Source: Diplonema papillatum (Eukaryota > Euglenozoa > Diplonemea > Diplonemida > Diplonemidae). Taken from it: 64,000 nt of DNA. The position numbers and the translations under genes are program-made. Under the pieces are notes generated by a model that saw only the letters and a list, made by a program, of their open reading frames with translations, made no database searches and was not told where the DNA came from. The stretch is from the NCBI GenBank assembly GCA_030068145.1, contig JAPJBO010000607.1, positions 62,001 to 126,000 of the forward strand. The letters are read 5' to 3'. This document shows, piece after piece, positions 43,057 to 54,354 of the stretch (positions are counted from its first letter, which is position 1; each line of letters opens with the position of its first letter).

Positions 43057-43203
43057 TAACAGGCGTGTGTTTGTTTGCACTTGGCTGGGGGGAGGACTAG
43101 CCTGCTAGTGAATGATGATAGTGAGGGAATGTGATCGTCGGGCTGATCTTCTCCCAAACCACGCTGCCAGCGTTCTCTTTCGTGTTTACAATGCATTTGT
43201 TAC
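43057..43203 (-). mobile_element. Solo terminal repeat of YR element 1 family, with B-like end
   Basis: On the - strand: GTAAACACGAAAGAGAACGC, GGCAGCGTGGTTTGGGAGAA, then AGCAGGCTAGTCCTCC. It continues into GTGCAAACAAACACACGCCT, which resembles the segment just before the right terminal repeat of element 1 (17197-17225). This supports an A-then-B order in the family. Confidence 0.75.
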
Positions 43204-43436
43204 TTCGGAATAACGCCGAAATGGAGCGAGTCCCCAGATCCCTTCGCAGAGCTGCTGACAGACGTGAGCAAGGAGCGGTACAAGTCGGTGTTCAACAGCT
43301 TTCTCAAGCGCGAAACCCGGCCCTCGACCCTTAAGCGTCCACATGTGGACCACACGTATTTTCCCTCCCAAAACGGAGCGGAAGGCCTGATTCGTTGATT
43401 CCAAGAGTCTTATCTAGACTGCGTCGGATTCTACAG

Positions 43437-43640
43437 AGTCCAGCCTCAGATGCTGGTGCCAAAAAAAAGACAGGCGCTTCGTTTTCAGAGTGAAGGTTTT
43501 TTGTTTGTGCGTGCCGGTTGATCGTTTTCCCACTTCTATTTACCCTGTGTCACTTTCAGGTAAGGAATTCTGATCAACGCTGCCACTACGTCTTGTTGGA
43601 GGATTGTTTTTAGCCTGCACAATACATTTTGCAGGGGGCA
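43437..43640 (+). repeat. Dispersed family V, copy 1
   Basis: AAAAGACAGGCGCTTCGTTT, GATCGTTTTCCCACTT and GGTAAGGAATTCTGATCAAC through GGCAACCTGCAAGATTGT; the second copy is 46290-46510. Confidence 0.8.
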
Positions 43641-43666
43641 ACCTGCAAGATTGTTAATGTAAAAAT

Positions 43667-43950
43667 ACTCGACGTAGCTGCTTCGACTCCGAATGGAAAG
43701 GAGGAAATATAGAGGTAAATACAATACAAGCACAAACTGATTTGTTCTTCGCTTACACCACCGTGTGTTGTTTTCTCACTCAGGACGTTGACCTGTTGTG
43801 TTTGTGTGGTTTGTCGTGTAGGGGTAGACCCGCATGACCTCACGTCCGTTCAACACGTGGTTCGGTAGTCACAGCACTTGGGATCCCTTCTCTTCTTTGT
43901 CTGGCAGCATCGTCGAGCATTTCCTTCCAAGCTGGCGCTTATGCAAAAAA
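43667..43950 (-). mobile_element. Solo A-B terminus of YR element 2
   Basis: ATACTCGACGTAGCTGCTTC (B) followed contiguously by CCGTGTGTTGTTTTCTCACT through GCGCTTATG (A). The AAGGGGC stretch of B is deleted. No internal region. Confidence 0.85.
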
Positions 43951-43964
43951 AAAAAAAAGACAAA

Positions 43965-44030
43965 CCCTGCCTAAAGAAATCAACTGCCTTCGGGTGGGCT
44001 AGTCTGACACTTGCTGTCGGGAACAAAAAA
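43965..44030 (-). repeat. Family T fragment, inverted
   Basis: CCCTGCCTAAAGAAATCAAC through CTAGTCTGACACTTGCTGTC is the reverse complement of the family T core. Confidence 0.75.
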
Positions 44031-44159
44031 AGAAGAAAAAAAAAGAGAATAAGTCCAAACTCCGAGGCTTGTTTCAAGACTGACCTCGACGCTGCAGAAA
44101 TGTTGCAGCGAATTCGCGTTTCGCGTTTCCGACGAACTATGCATTGAGCCGGTTAGCCA

Positions 44160-44375
44160 CTTGCTAATAGACTCTGATAGAGCTGATCGACTGCTGATAG
44201 AGCTATAGACTGCTGATAGACTGCTGATAGACTGCTGATAGACTGCTGATAGGCTGCTGATAGACTGCTAATAGACTGATAGGCTGCTGATAGACTGCTG
44301 ATAGACTGCTAATGGACTGCCGATAGACTGCCAATAGACTGCTGATAGACTGCTGATAGACTGCTGATAGTTTGG
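44160..44375 (+). repeat. GACTGCTGATA minisatellite
   Basis: About 18 units of 11-12 bp, ATAGACTGCTG, with small variants. Confidence 0.95.
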
Positions 44376-44399
44376 GGAAGAATCTCTGTGCCGATAATC

Positions 44400-45297
44400 T
44401 GCATCGCCGGCGTCGCGGTTATTTCTTCGCCACGTGAATGTCATGCTTTCGCCTCTTCAGCACGTCGTGGCTGTGATAGGCCGCAAGCAATTCGATGCAG
44501 TTCCAGGAAATAGGGGTGGACCGGCTCAAGGGCGTCCAGATGGTTCTATATGTTAGTTTGCTTGTTTGTTCGGCTTTTGCAGATTTTGAACTGCTGTCTT
44601 TTTTTTTGTATAAGCACCTGCCAAAACTTTTCGACAGGGTGTTAGTTCAGAGGTTCCAGGGTTTTGCAGATATGCCTCCATGAAGAAGGATGCGGGCGGA
44701 TCATCGGTGTTCGCCGGATCCGTCCCGGCAGCCCGACACACGGGAAAGACTCAAATACACGTATCGAAGATTTTCTTCTTGGAGCAGCGGCAATGAACGG
44801 TTTGCTTGGCTTCCGTGAACGACTGGGGCTTTTCCTTTCTCTTGGTGTTGAGAAACAAGAAGTGGGACACACCACACGAGGCTTTGCATCCGACGCATCG
44901 TCGAATGCATGGACTTTTTTGAACACAAACAATTGGGAAACTCGCGTTCCCTAAAGGACTGAGGAGAAAAATAGTAAGAGCACGGATAGCAACTTGGACG
45001 CTTGCTCAGTGTTGGTGCGGGATGTGCGGCTTGTCGCTTTCACCGTAGTGGGCGCATGCACGGTGCGGGATGTTACCACTCTTCGTCATGTAGATGATGG
45101 CCAATCGCTTGGAAACGCCCGGAAGCGTGTCTCCGAATGTGTCGTTCATACTACGTTCGAACCGAAGGCCATGTCTGCGGTTGAACAGCTCTTTGCACTT
45201 TGCTGTCACGTCAGCTCCTCCGTAATTAGCTTGGATGATCTCGAACGCTGTGTTTTGCGTTTTCCGACGATTTCTTACTTAATTTTTTCCTGGTCAA
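44400..45297. other. Stretch without a supportable gene
   Basis: Several overlapping ORFs of 60-135 codons on both strands, none with recognisable domains or clear splice structure, and no repeat family shared with the rest of the window apart from short scraps. Confidence 0.35.
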
Positions 45298-45580
45298 CCG
45301 GGTACCAGGGAAAGCCTGCAACACGGGAGCCAAGCTTCATGTGTTCGGCGGTACTACAGAGTACGGCCTACGGGTCAAGTAGCTACCATTTCCCAAACTA
45401 AAGCATCAAGGCTTGGCGCACCTTGGGGCTTGGCGCTCGCGCTGAACACAAGCTCGTCGAGACGGTCAGCCACAGGGCAGAGCGGACGGGGTTGTGGCGC
45501 TCCGACTCAAGCTTTGCAAGCTGTGGTTGACCGTCACGTTCCTGGACCAGGCGGCCTTTTTCTTTTTCTTTTTCCTTCTT
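45298..45580 (+). repeat. Dispersed family U (SINE-like), copy 1
   Basis: GGGTACCAGGGAAAGCCTGC through GTTCCTGGACCAGGCGGCC, then a pyrimidine tail (TTTTTCTTTTTC). Copies at 52757-53045 and 54659-54935 have the same start, orientation and T/C-rich end; an inverted 5' scrap is at 6365-6392. Confidence 0.8.
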
Positions 45581-45654
45581 CTTTCCCCGGTCAACACCGG
45601 TTTGCAGATTTAGACAGTTGGTCTAAATCTGCAATGTAAGCTAACCCCCTGACC

Positions 45655-45870
45655 TGCTTTGTAGGAAATGCTTGAGGAGACTGCCAGTTGCGAAAGGTCA
45701 AAGGTGATAAATGTGATGTAGCCCACACGAAACACAGGTAAAGCTGGGTTTAGTGGCGGGCGTAAGCGTTCAACAAAAATACCCACTTTGGAGTTGTATT
45801 GTTTCCTCCCCCCTCTAGCCTCCTTCGAAATGAGCACAAGGCAGTCCCTCGAGTATTTTTTAGAGCTATA
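45655..45870 (-). repeat. Family W copy, inverted
   Basis: AGGAAATGCTTGAGGAGACT through CAAGGCAGTCCCTCGAGTAT is the reverse complement of 26050-26255. Confidence 0.85.
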
Positions 45871-45892
45871 GTTCGCTTGAGAATCCGGGATT

Positions 45893-46095
45893 TTAGAGTC
45901 TCCGGGTGACCTTCGTCGAATGGGTTCTTTTAAAGCTAATACGTACTGGGTGGGTTTGGGGGGGGGGGCACGCATGGCTTCTTTCGTGTACACTTTACTT
46001 GCTCGCTTAGGCGAGTCAGGTTCGAAACAATTTGTGACCGACACCAAGTTCTCGCCAGGATAGGTGAGTGCTCTTGGGCTCCCCACGTTTTTGCG
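45893..46095 (+). repeat. Paralogue of the YR element 1 insertion site (candidate empty site)
   Basis: TTTTAGAGTCTCCGGGTGAC and GAATGGGTTCTTTTA match the left flank of YR element 1 (13325-13375). GTGACCGACACCAAG through CCCCACGTTTTTG matches its right flank (17440-17500). No element lies between. Confidence 0.5.
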
Positions 46096-46289
46096 TGCAG
46101 AAGGGACTCTTCAAGTCAAGATGTCAGCAGAGGCAAAATGGTCGCTTTTGGTGAAGTTTGCTTCCTTTCAACCCCGGCGACGATCGGGTTAGCTGGAAAT
46201 TATCCTGTTTCTTGTGCTGAGGTGGTCGGTATTTTCGATTCTCCGATTGACATGCGAAGCGGGAGTGGAGGAACCCCCTTTGCAATAGC

Positions 46290-46510
46290 TACACGGCAGA
46301 GCCCAGCCTCAGAAACTCGAGGTAAAGCTGGAGTTAAAAAAGACAGGCGCTTCGTTTGGTTTGCGCGCGCCGGGTGATCGTTTTCCCACTTGTATTTACC
46401 CTGTATTATTCAGGTAAGGAATTCTGATCAACCACCAAAACACGCTGCCTGCGTCTTTTTAGCCTGCACAATACATTTGAGGGGCAACCTGCAAGATTGT
46501 GAGTACTGAA
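46290..46510 (+). repeat. Dispersed family V, copy 2
   Basis: Counterpart of 43437-43640; its 5' edge is a CAGCCTCAGAA...GCTGGAGTTAAAA segment shared with the hairpin block at 46560-46830. Confidence 0.8.
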
Positions 46511-46559
46511 AAAGCGGGTGCCAATCCCGCCTTCCGGGTGTGGATTTCACGCGTCGTTT

Positions 46560-46830
46560 TGGTTGTAGCACACCCGCTTTTTTTTGGATGGGACTCGGGC
46601 ACCCCCTCTTTAACTCCAGCTTCTGAGGCTGGACCTCGCGCGCGCAGCAGATATTATCAGCCGCAGCTACACGGTGAAGTCCAGCCTCAGAAGCTGGGAG
46701 CTAAAGCTGGAGTTAAAAAAAGCGGGAGTCACACCCGCTTTTCGGGTGATTGTGGCACACCCGCTTTTTGGATGGGACTCGGGCTAACCCTCTTTAACTC
46801 CAGACGCTGCAGTCAGGCTCGACCGCTCGA
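46560..46830. repeat. Hairpin-forming tandem block (ACACCCGCTTTT / CTTTAACTCCAGC)
   Basis: GCACACCCGCTTTTTTTTGG and TTTAACTCCAGCTTCTGAGG are repeated and also inverted (CCAGCCTCAGAAGCTGG, GCTGGAGTTAAAA) within 250 bp. Related pieces at 53515-53605 and 53970-54000. Probably a nested fold-back repeat. Confidence 0.75.
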
Positions 46831-47627
46831 CCGGTCAAGTCACTTTCCGAAAAAACTTTTTTTTTTTTTTGGACTGGAATTTGCCACAACTTTTCTTGGC
46901 ACTGGCGAATACAGGTCAAGATCCATCCTACGCCAGAAAGGATTTTCCTCACGCTACGCGTGGGATAACAACATGTGGTGTTTTAGAGTAAAAGTTCGCT
47001 TGAAACTCTGGGTTTTAGCTGAAACGGGCAGTCTCACAAAGTTAGTACACTGTCGTGCTTCAGTAGTAGGACGGCTTAATACGACTTTACCAGTAGCTTC
47101 GCTTGTGAATCATTAGTGCCATGAACAGGTCGACAACCCAGGTTCACTGTCACATCGTCCATCATACAAAAGATGGGCCCAGAGCGACGAGTTTCGGGGT
47201 TGCAGCGGAGTCTTCAGAGCCTGAGGCAATGGAACACTGTTTTGGTTTTGTAGGTGGGCCTCATTATGACTGCTGTGACCTTGGCATGTGCCTTCGTGGG
47301 TGTGCTGCTCCACCACCTTGTTGTAGACCCCAGTAGTCTCTGTATTCTGGCTGCAGCCGAACATACTGCAATCCAGGAGATGGTGAGTGGAGTTGGGAAT
47401 CCAAAAGCTTGCCCTTGCCCCCGTGACCTTGGCTTTTGTCAAAGCTTTCCGTTTTCCCACCATTTTCTACTACTGTGTGTACTACCCATGGCAGATTTTT
47501 CTATTTTTTTTTTTTTTGCCTGATTTTCCCGGGTATTATTATGTTGTGGCTAGCCAAACCCGTCATGCTTGCGACCGGCTATTTTCAGATTCTTTGTCCG
47601 TTCGTTCACGTTCGGGCGGGGGAGACA

Positions 47628-47930
47628 CAAAATACTCGGCGTAGCTGCTTCGACTCCGAATGGAAGGGAGGAAATGTAGAGGTAAGGGGCAAATACAATA
47701 CAAACACAAACTGATTTGTTCTTCGCTTACACCGCCGTGTGTTGCTTTCTCACTCAGGACTTTGACCTGTTGTGTTTGTGTGATTTGTCGTGTAGGGGTA
47801 GACCAGCATGACCTCACGTCCGTTCAACACGTGGTTCGGTAGATACAGCACTTGGGATCCCTTCTCTTCTTTGTCTGGCAGCATCGTCGAGCATTTCCTT
47901 TCAAGCTGGCGGCTTATGTAACAAAAATGC
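47628..47930 (-). mobile_element. Solo A-B terminus of YR element 2
   Basis: ATACTCGGCGTAGCTGCTTC (B), then the complete A through GGCGGCTTATGTAA, with no internal region. It is the best-preserved solo copy. Confidence 0.85.
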
Positions 47931-48054
47931 CGAATTCCACAGCCCCATTTTGGGGGGTGTCCCAGGTTATACCCGGTTCAACATCAATTCAATTGCGGTA
48001 CATAAAACTGTTTGCTGCAAAGAGACGCGTAGCTGTTTTATTTTTTTTTTTTTC

Positions 48055-48240
48055 CCCGACGACAACTAGTGTCAGACTAGCCTACCCGGAGGCAGTTGAT
48101 TTCTTTAGGCAAGGTTTCTCTACCGGCGGAAGTTGTTTGGGTTAGCGTTTTTTTTTTTCTCCCCCTGACGACAGCAAGTGTCGGACTACCCGAGGGCAGT
48201 TGATTTATTTTGGCAGGTTTTACCTCTACCAACAAGGCGT
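48055..48240 (+). repeat. Family T, two tandem units
   Basis: GACGACAACTAGTGTCAGAC...GGCGGAAGTTGTTTGG, then GACGACAGCAAGTGTCGGAC. Confidence 0.8.
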
Positions 48241-48780
48241 AGGTTTCCTTTATTAGTTTACGTGTCAGTTGTCGACAACTTGTGTTGTGTTGAGGTGTCA
48301 TTCAGATGAAAATCTAAAGCCGCCCACGTCAAAATCTTGTGAAGCATTGCGTTCTGTAAAGTGCAAGCGCCATGGAAGGCAGCGAGAACCGCACATTGTG
48401 AAGCATTGAGTTCTTTTTGAGCACATGAACCACATGGATTAGCATGCACCTGGGGACTTAAGCAGCAGCTGCAAAAACCTGCCGCGTGACACCTTTGATC
48501 AAAGTAAGCGGGAAAGGAGACAGAGAGGGACAGAGAGAGAGGGACATATGAGTTCGCGTGCAGAAACCATCTCTATGGGGATCCAGTCGCCTCACTACGA
48601 CCACGTACGACTACGGCGTGTAGGTTCCGTGGTAGACGCTGCGGGAACCGTGGCCCTGCCACAGAGGATGACTGACAGAGGAGAAACGTGAAAGCCGGTG
48701 TTTGGCCAACTACTGGAGGGGGTTGGTAAATCAGTATCAACGGTCAATACTACTACAACAAGGACACGCCACGCAAAGAA

Positions 48781-48985
48781 ATACTCGAGGGACTGCCTTG
48801 TGCTCATTTCGAAGGGGAGAAAACAATACAACTACAACAAAGTGGGTCCTTTTTGTTGAACGCTTACGCCCGCCACTAAACCCAGATTTACCTGTGTTTC
48901 GTGTGGGCTACAGCTCATTTACCTCCTTTGATCTATCGCAACTGGCAGTCTCCTCAAGCATTTCCAACAAAGCGGGTGCATGAAA
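48781..48985 (+). repeat. Family W copy
   Basis: ACTCGAGGGACTGCCTTGTG through GGCAGTCTCCTCAAGCATTT, nearly identical to 26050-26255. Confidence 0.85.
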
Positions 48986-49837
48986 AAATACTCGACGTAT
49001 ATAAGTCGATCTTTTGAGTGCGTGTACGCAAGAACTACGCAGAAACTACGCATTGCGGGGCGGGTCGACGTTTTCATACTCGATACGCAGCTGGTGGCTG
49101 GCTGTGTGTCCGAACGGTCCTGGCAGGGCTTTTGGTACAGGGGTTGTGACAACAAAGCAGCGAGACTGGCGATTCGCGTACGGAAGGCAATGCGGTCGCT
49201 GGGATTCGGCGATTCCAGTCCACGCGAAGACGGTGATGTGACTGCCCGGGTCTTCGTGTTGTGCGGCGTTGTCAGCCGGAGGCGGCAGTAGAGCCTCCGT
49301 CGTACCCCCCGCCAGGTCCTTCAAGTCTGCAGTCGGCCAGGCTGGTGCTGTCCTACAGCACGTAGAGGATACTGCTGGTGCTGCTGTGTGGTTGGTGGCT
49401 GCTGATAGCATACCATCCACCGTACGTCGCTGGAGGAGTACTTGGCTTGTCGCAATGCTGTGCAGCACTGGAGATCGATAGCAAGAGCAGCCCCACCGTC
49501 GCAGAACTCGCATACGCCGTCACCCGTTCCCCATTTTCTGTTGCACCACTCGCGGGTACACCGCTCCTGCGATGCATTTGCGGATTGCAAAGCTGAGCCT
49601 GTCCCAATCTGGTGTTTTAGCAGATTTATGTCACATTTGGTGTGCGTCTTTTGCTTCCTCTTTGTGACCCAGTATCGTAACCAGTCAAAACAATCTTGCT
49701 TGTAACTCTAAATTTCGCTTGCTTGACGAGAAATTTTCAACCTCTTTTTTCGGATCTGGCCAGCTGCTGTGGGAGGCGTTACTGGTGACGTTGCTTGCTA
49801 ATTTTAGACTACCACTGCTAACCGACTTTGACCGAGT

Positions 49838-50239
49838 TTGGCCAAAACCTCGCCAGGTCAAGCTCGGGCCCTGGTGTATACGCAAGAACTGCGCAAGAAG
49901 GAAGACGAGGAGAACCAGACAGCACAGCAGGACGCCCGAGCTGAGGCGGCCGACGGACCACAGAGGCGAAAGGCAGAACAGGAAAGGCAGGCGCGGTCGG
50001 TACGAGAAGCGGCAATCGCGGATAAGGCAACGAGTACAGAGCAGCCGTCGCGCAGAAGAGCAGTAAAGCGACCCGCGTCGCAGGTGGCACAAAACGTAGG
50101 AGCCCGTGCGGCAGGGAGTGGAGACGAGGTGATGCAAGACGAAGGGGAAGCGCGAAGCCCCCAGCCCGGACGGACCAACAAGACGCAGGACCAGGCGACC
50201 AAAAGAAGGAGGGGGACGCGACCCAGAGACCCGGGCTAA
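49838..50239 (+). CDS. Highly charged protein, family X (possibly retroelement-derived)
   Basis: The 133-codon ORF MAKTSPGQARALVYTQELRK continues with Glu/Gln/Ala/Arg-rich sequence (EQERQARSVREAAIAD) likely to be helical or coiled. A Gln/Lys/Arg-rich tail ending TKRRRGTRPRDPG follows. No domain is recognised. Decayed copies at 24996-25345 and, inverted, at 52530-52722 show that it is part of a dispersed repeat and not a single-copy host gene. The flanking motif TATACGCAAGAACTGCGCAA occurs on both sides. Confidence 0.4.
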   Translation: MAKTSPGQARALVYTQELRKKEDEENQTAQQDARAEAADGPQRRKAEQERQARSVREAAIADKATSTEQPSRRRAVKRPASQVAQNVGARAAGSGDEVMQDEGEARSPQPGRTNKTQDQATKRRRGTRPRDPG

Positions 50240-50629
50240 GTAGCTTGGAACTAGTGCGATGGACCTTTCTTCGGAGGGGCTCACGCACTCAAAGATCGAC
50301 TTATACGCAAGAACTGCGCAAAAAGGTGACAAAAAACGACGTTCTTTCAATTTTCGCCGCGGATGGACGCGCATCGTTGAGGGTAGGATGCGGAAAGTCT
50401 TTAGCGGTGGCTTGCATTCGTCAGGTAGGCTCTCTTCGATCGGACCGTGTCGTGTTTCTGGCGTTTTGCACGGGCTGAGGAAGCTGCCGACAAGGCCACC
50501 CGGGAGTGGCGGGTATGGAACCCTTGCGAGCCCGGGGAGTCGGTGGCCCCCCATTCGCCGGCGGGAAAGGGGGAGAAAACCGGTCGGAGCTGAAGACCGG
50601 CATGGAACGGTCGTCTGGGGACTGATCCC

Positions 50630-51020
50630 CGGATGCATCCACCACAGCGTAGTAAGGTCATGGATCCGCTGCTAGTAGCACTCCGCGTATGTAGCAGTAC
50701 TCCGCTACCGGCTGTAGGATGGTATGTGGGTGTCTACGACCACACAGTCCTGGATGTATACATACACCCAGCTACGTAGTTCTCTCTACGGGTGTACCAC
50801 ACAGTGGTAGTGGATGCATCCACCACAGCGTAGTAAGGTCATGGGTCCGCTGCTAGTAGCACTCCGCGTACTCCGCTACCGGCTGTAGGATGGTATGTGG
50901 GTGTCTACCACCACACACACAGTCCTAGTGGATGTATACATACACCCAGCTACGTAGTACTCTCTACGGGTGTACCACACAGTGGTAGTGGATGCATCCA
51001 CCACAGCGTAGTAAGGTATA
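50630..51020 (+). repeat. Tandem repeat of about 185 bp, two units plus a partial
   Basis: GGATGCATCCACCACAGCGT recurs at about 50631, 50811 and 50990. Rich in short palindromes (GGATGCATCC, GGATGTATACATACACC). Confidence 0.9.
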
Positions 51021-51309
51021 TCAGGTCCTCTGCACATAGTTCAGCCTCCTTGCTACAAAGAGTGTGCATCTTCACTAGTTGCTTCGGCCCCTCTCATCCA
51101 TACCAGTTTTAGTTTTTCGAATAAATTTGCAAAAGGAGCCAAAGTTGTCAGCCAGACCCAACGGGGGCTGAGAGGATCGCCCCTCCAGCTCCCAGGCCGA
51201 GGTTGCTGGACCCAGTTTCCCCCCCAAAAAAAACCTCCCCAAATATTCGAAATCATAGTTTTTTTTTTTTTTTTTGCCTGACCGAGTTTTTTCTGGTTTA
51301 AAGTGCAAG

Positions 51310-51327
51310 CTCGGTCAGCTGACCGAG
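51310..51327. repeat. Perfect 18-bp palindrome
   Basis: CTCGGTCAGCTGACCGAG. Further CTGACCGAG and CTCGG pieces lie within 50 bp on both sides. Confidence 0.85.
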
Positions 51328-51357
51328 TTTACATGCACAAGCTCGGCCACTGGTATA

Positions 51358-52422
51358 CACTCCAGTCCGTAATTAATCGAGTAATACCTTGTGGAATTGT
51401 ATTTTTGTGAAGAGTTATTTCGTGAAATAATTGTTTTTTTGCATGGGTCACAAAATTTCTTCACTCCATTATGTCACGCAAACGCTCATTATGTCACGCA
51501 AACGCTCACTCCAAAAATATGGGACAGCACAAAAAAATGAGGATGTGTGATGCACATAAATGACACAAAAGTGAATAAAAATGGTCGCCAACCAAGTAAA
51601 TGACTGATGCACAACCGAAAGTGAGTCGGATTTCACGAGGAATGCTGTGCTGATGACGAAAGAGAAGGAGAAAGAGCGGTGCGAGGTGGTCCTCTGAGAG
51701 CTACTTGTTAGAACGCTTTGGTGCTGCCTTTGCTGCCATCTTTGGCGCTGCCATCAGTGCAGACGGAACGCCAATGGTGATATTTGCACGTTCACAAATG
51801 TACGAGAACGAATTGTTGCAGGAATTCACAGCAGACGGGGGTTTCCTGAAGGGAACTGCACCAAACGGGGCAAGGAATTCTCTGCAAAGCCTGAGGAGAG
51901 GTTCATCTCTCGACTCTGAGGCACTCCAGCCAGCTCTGTTTCTGCGCTTTGCTGGCGTCTAGGACTCCGGATGAGCTCGAAGTCGACTCGAACTGCTCAA
52001 AAATTCTGCGCGCTCCCTTATCGGCATAGTGGTCTGTCACCTTAGATGCTCGTGGTGTCAGGTTTTTTATAACGGACGATTCGGGGCAAAAAGGTTTTCT
52101 CACGGCTTTTTTTGCATGAGGCCATATTTCTCCCGGCACTCGTGGCCAAAAAATAAAAAACTCGAGTGCCTTTTTCCTCTATTAATCACAGTGAATAAAT
52201 AGCTATTTCAGACGGGCGCTTCTGCGCTTTGTTCATTTTTGCTGGAGTCTGCTGCCTGACCGCTGCTAGCGCAAAGAGGTCGGGGGGACGGGCCCTGTAA
52301 ACCATGAAGCTGAATCTTGTGGATCTCTGTTTCGTGAAGGAATTAATTATTTTTCACGGATTTGGCGGTCTTCAAATATTAGAAACTGACAGTTCAAAAC
52401 TGTTTAACTACGGACTGGAGTG
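51358..52422. mobile_element. TA-flanked TIR DNA transposon, decayed
   Basis: The left end CACTCCAGTCCGTAATTAA matches the reverse complement of the right end with one mismatch (19-bp TIRs). Both ends are flanked by TA, as for Tc1/mariner-like insertions. The 1065-bp interior is AT-rich and contains a TTATGTCACGCAAACGCTCA duplication and only short ORFs (51705-51962 +, 51903-52139 -). No DDE catalytic motif was recognised, so it is probably non-autonomous. Confidence 0.7.
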
Positions 52423-52529
52423 TAAGTCGAACTTTGAGTGCGTGAGCCCCTCCGAAGAAAGGCTTTGAAGGCCGTCTACAACACTGGTCCAGAAAAAGAC
52501 GCAACTTTTGCACCCTGCGTAGATTCTTG

Positions 52530-52722
52530 CGTATAAGTCGAACTTTGAGTGCGTGAGCCCCTCCGAAGAACGGTCCATTACACTAGTTCCAGGCTACTTA
52601 GCCCGGGTCTCTGGGTCGCGTCCCCCTCCTTCTCTTGGTCGCCTGGTCTTGCGTCTTGTTGGTCCGTCTGGGCTGGTTGCTTCGCGCTTCCCCTTCGTCT
52701 TGCATCACCTCGTCTCCATGCG
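52530..52722 (-). pseudogene. Truncated family X copy, inverted
   Basis: On the - strand the C-terminal half of the 49838-50239 protein (GDEVMQDEGEARSNQPRRTN, then TKRRRGTRPRDPG) is preserved. The N-terminal half is replaced by GAACTACGCATGGA. Confidence 0.65.
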
Positions 52723-52756
52723 TAGTTCTTGCGTACTCGTTTTCTTTCGTTCTTCG

Positions 52757-53045
52757 GGTAGGTACCAGGGAAAGCCTGCTACACGGGAGCCAAGCTTCAC
52801 GTGTTCGGCGGTACTGCAGAGCCACGGGCCTACGGGTAAGTGGCTACCGATTTCCCAAACTAAAGCATCAAGACTTGGCGCACCTTAGGGCTTGGCGCCT
52901 CGCGCTGAACACAAGCTCGTCGAGACGGTCAGCCACAGGGCAGAGCGGACGGGGTTGTGGCGCTGTGCTGCCTCCGACTCAAGCTTTGGCAAGCTGTGGT
53001 TGACCGTCACGTTCCTGGACCAGGAGCGGCCTTTTTTATTTTTCT
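52757..53045 (+). repeat. Family U (SINE-like), copy 2
   Basis: GGTACCAGGGAAAGCCTGCT through CCTGGACCAGGAGCGGCC, then TTTTTTATTTTTC. Confidence 0.8.
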
Positions 53046-53433
53046 TCTTTCTTCTCTTCGGGGGGTGCCAATTGAATGCTAGTATATCCCGTCAATACTC
53101 AGATACCGTTAATAAGAATTAGCCCCTCCCCCCCGGTGGAGGCTTTTTCATGTTCATGTGCAGGTGCTTTTTTAGCTGTATATAATTAATGTCTTAAATC
53201 CTTTCAGAGAGCTTTGCGGAGGGTGAGAAATAGCGGGAAACCTCTTCTTTTCAGGACATTCGTGACAGGGCTTACGCTCCACGTGCGGAACGTGTGGATA
53301 TACCGCACGTTACTTATTTTGGGATGTTTTCCCCCCTCGAACCTTAAGCGTCCACATGTGGACTACACGTATTTTCTCCGAGACCCAAACCGGAGCGTAA
53401 AGCCTGATTCGTGATTCCGAGAGTCTTATCATG

Positions 53434-53453
53434 CAGGGTCAAAACCTTGTGTA
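53434..53453. repeat. Left end of MITE family M
   Basis: CAGGGTCAAAACCTTGTGT as at 10159, then unrelated sequence. Confidence 0.6.
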
Positions 53454-53615
53454 CTTTGTGCGTGTGTCTTTTGTTGCCTATCGCCGACTATTCGACTTAT
53501 AATTAGTGGTCACAAAAACGGGTTGCCATACACCCGCTTTTTCGGGTGTCGGTTTCCACGCGTTTTGGTTGTAGCACACCTGCTTTTCGGGCGTGACTCG
53601 TGGTTTACTGTACAT

Positions 53616-53663
53616 GTACTTGTCATGTTATGACAAATGTACTCGTCATAGCATGACAAGTAC
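53616..53663. repeat. Hairpin GTACTTGTCATG...CATGACAAGTAC
   Basis: Perfect 12-bp arms (53616-53627 and 53652-53663), with nested TTATGACAA / TCGTCATAG pairs inside. Confidence 0.85.
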
Positions 53664-54121
53664 TATGGTTTACTTTGGGAATTGGAGCAAAGCGCATGGC
53701 AGGATGTGCACCTAGCCGAACCTATACCAAAAGAGTTTGGGATGAGGCGGGGGTTGCAAGTCCGGCGTTATTAGCATTTATTGTGCATTAGAGGTTCGGT
53801 GTTTTAGGGTCTCCGGTTGACCATTAAGGGCTGCGAGGCGGGCAGCATGAGGGTAGTAGGGTTAAGAACCCCGGCCAAGAAAGAGTGGAGAGAGTAGCGC
53901 CTGCCTCTGCTGTAGACCCCCGCCTCAGGAACGGGGTGCGAAGATGCCAGAAGAAGCCAGCAACGATTCCCTCTTAACTCCAGCTTCTGAGGCTGGATCG
54001 CACCGCACCGTGTTGTGTAAGAAGCCTCTCCGATTGATTGATCCGTGATTTGAAAGGAACAGGCAATTCCCGCTGGATGCTTGAAATTGGCGAGGCCCTT
54101 TATTAGTAGAGTGAGTTGAGA

Positions 54122-54342
54122 ATCCCAGGGGGGATTGCAAGAACGTGCTTGGAATGGGTGTGTGCTCAACACCGCACTGGTCCCGTCTGCGCCGTGTTTC
54201 GGGCCTTTAAGCCACGGACGCATAAGGCGTGCCATCTCAGCGCGGAACCTGAGTGTCGGCAGACAGGACAGCGGTGTGAGTCTGGTTTGTCAGGCGGCTG
54301 TTCGTACCTCGTCACAGCCAGGACCACCCGTGCTACTAGAGC
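54122..54342 (+). repeat. Family H copy
   Basis: GGGGGGATTGCAAGAACGTG through AGCCAGGACCACCCGTGCTA, closest to 29998-30205. Confidence 0.85.
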
Positions 54343-54354
54343 ACAGGCGTATCC

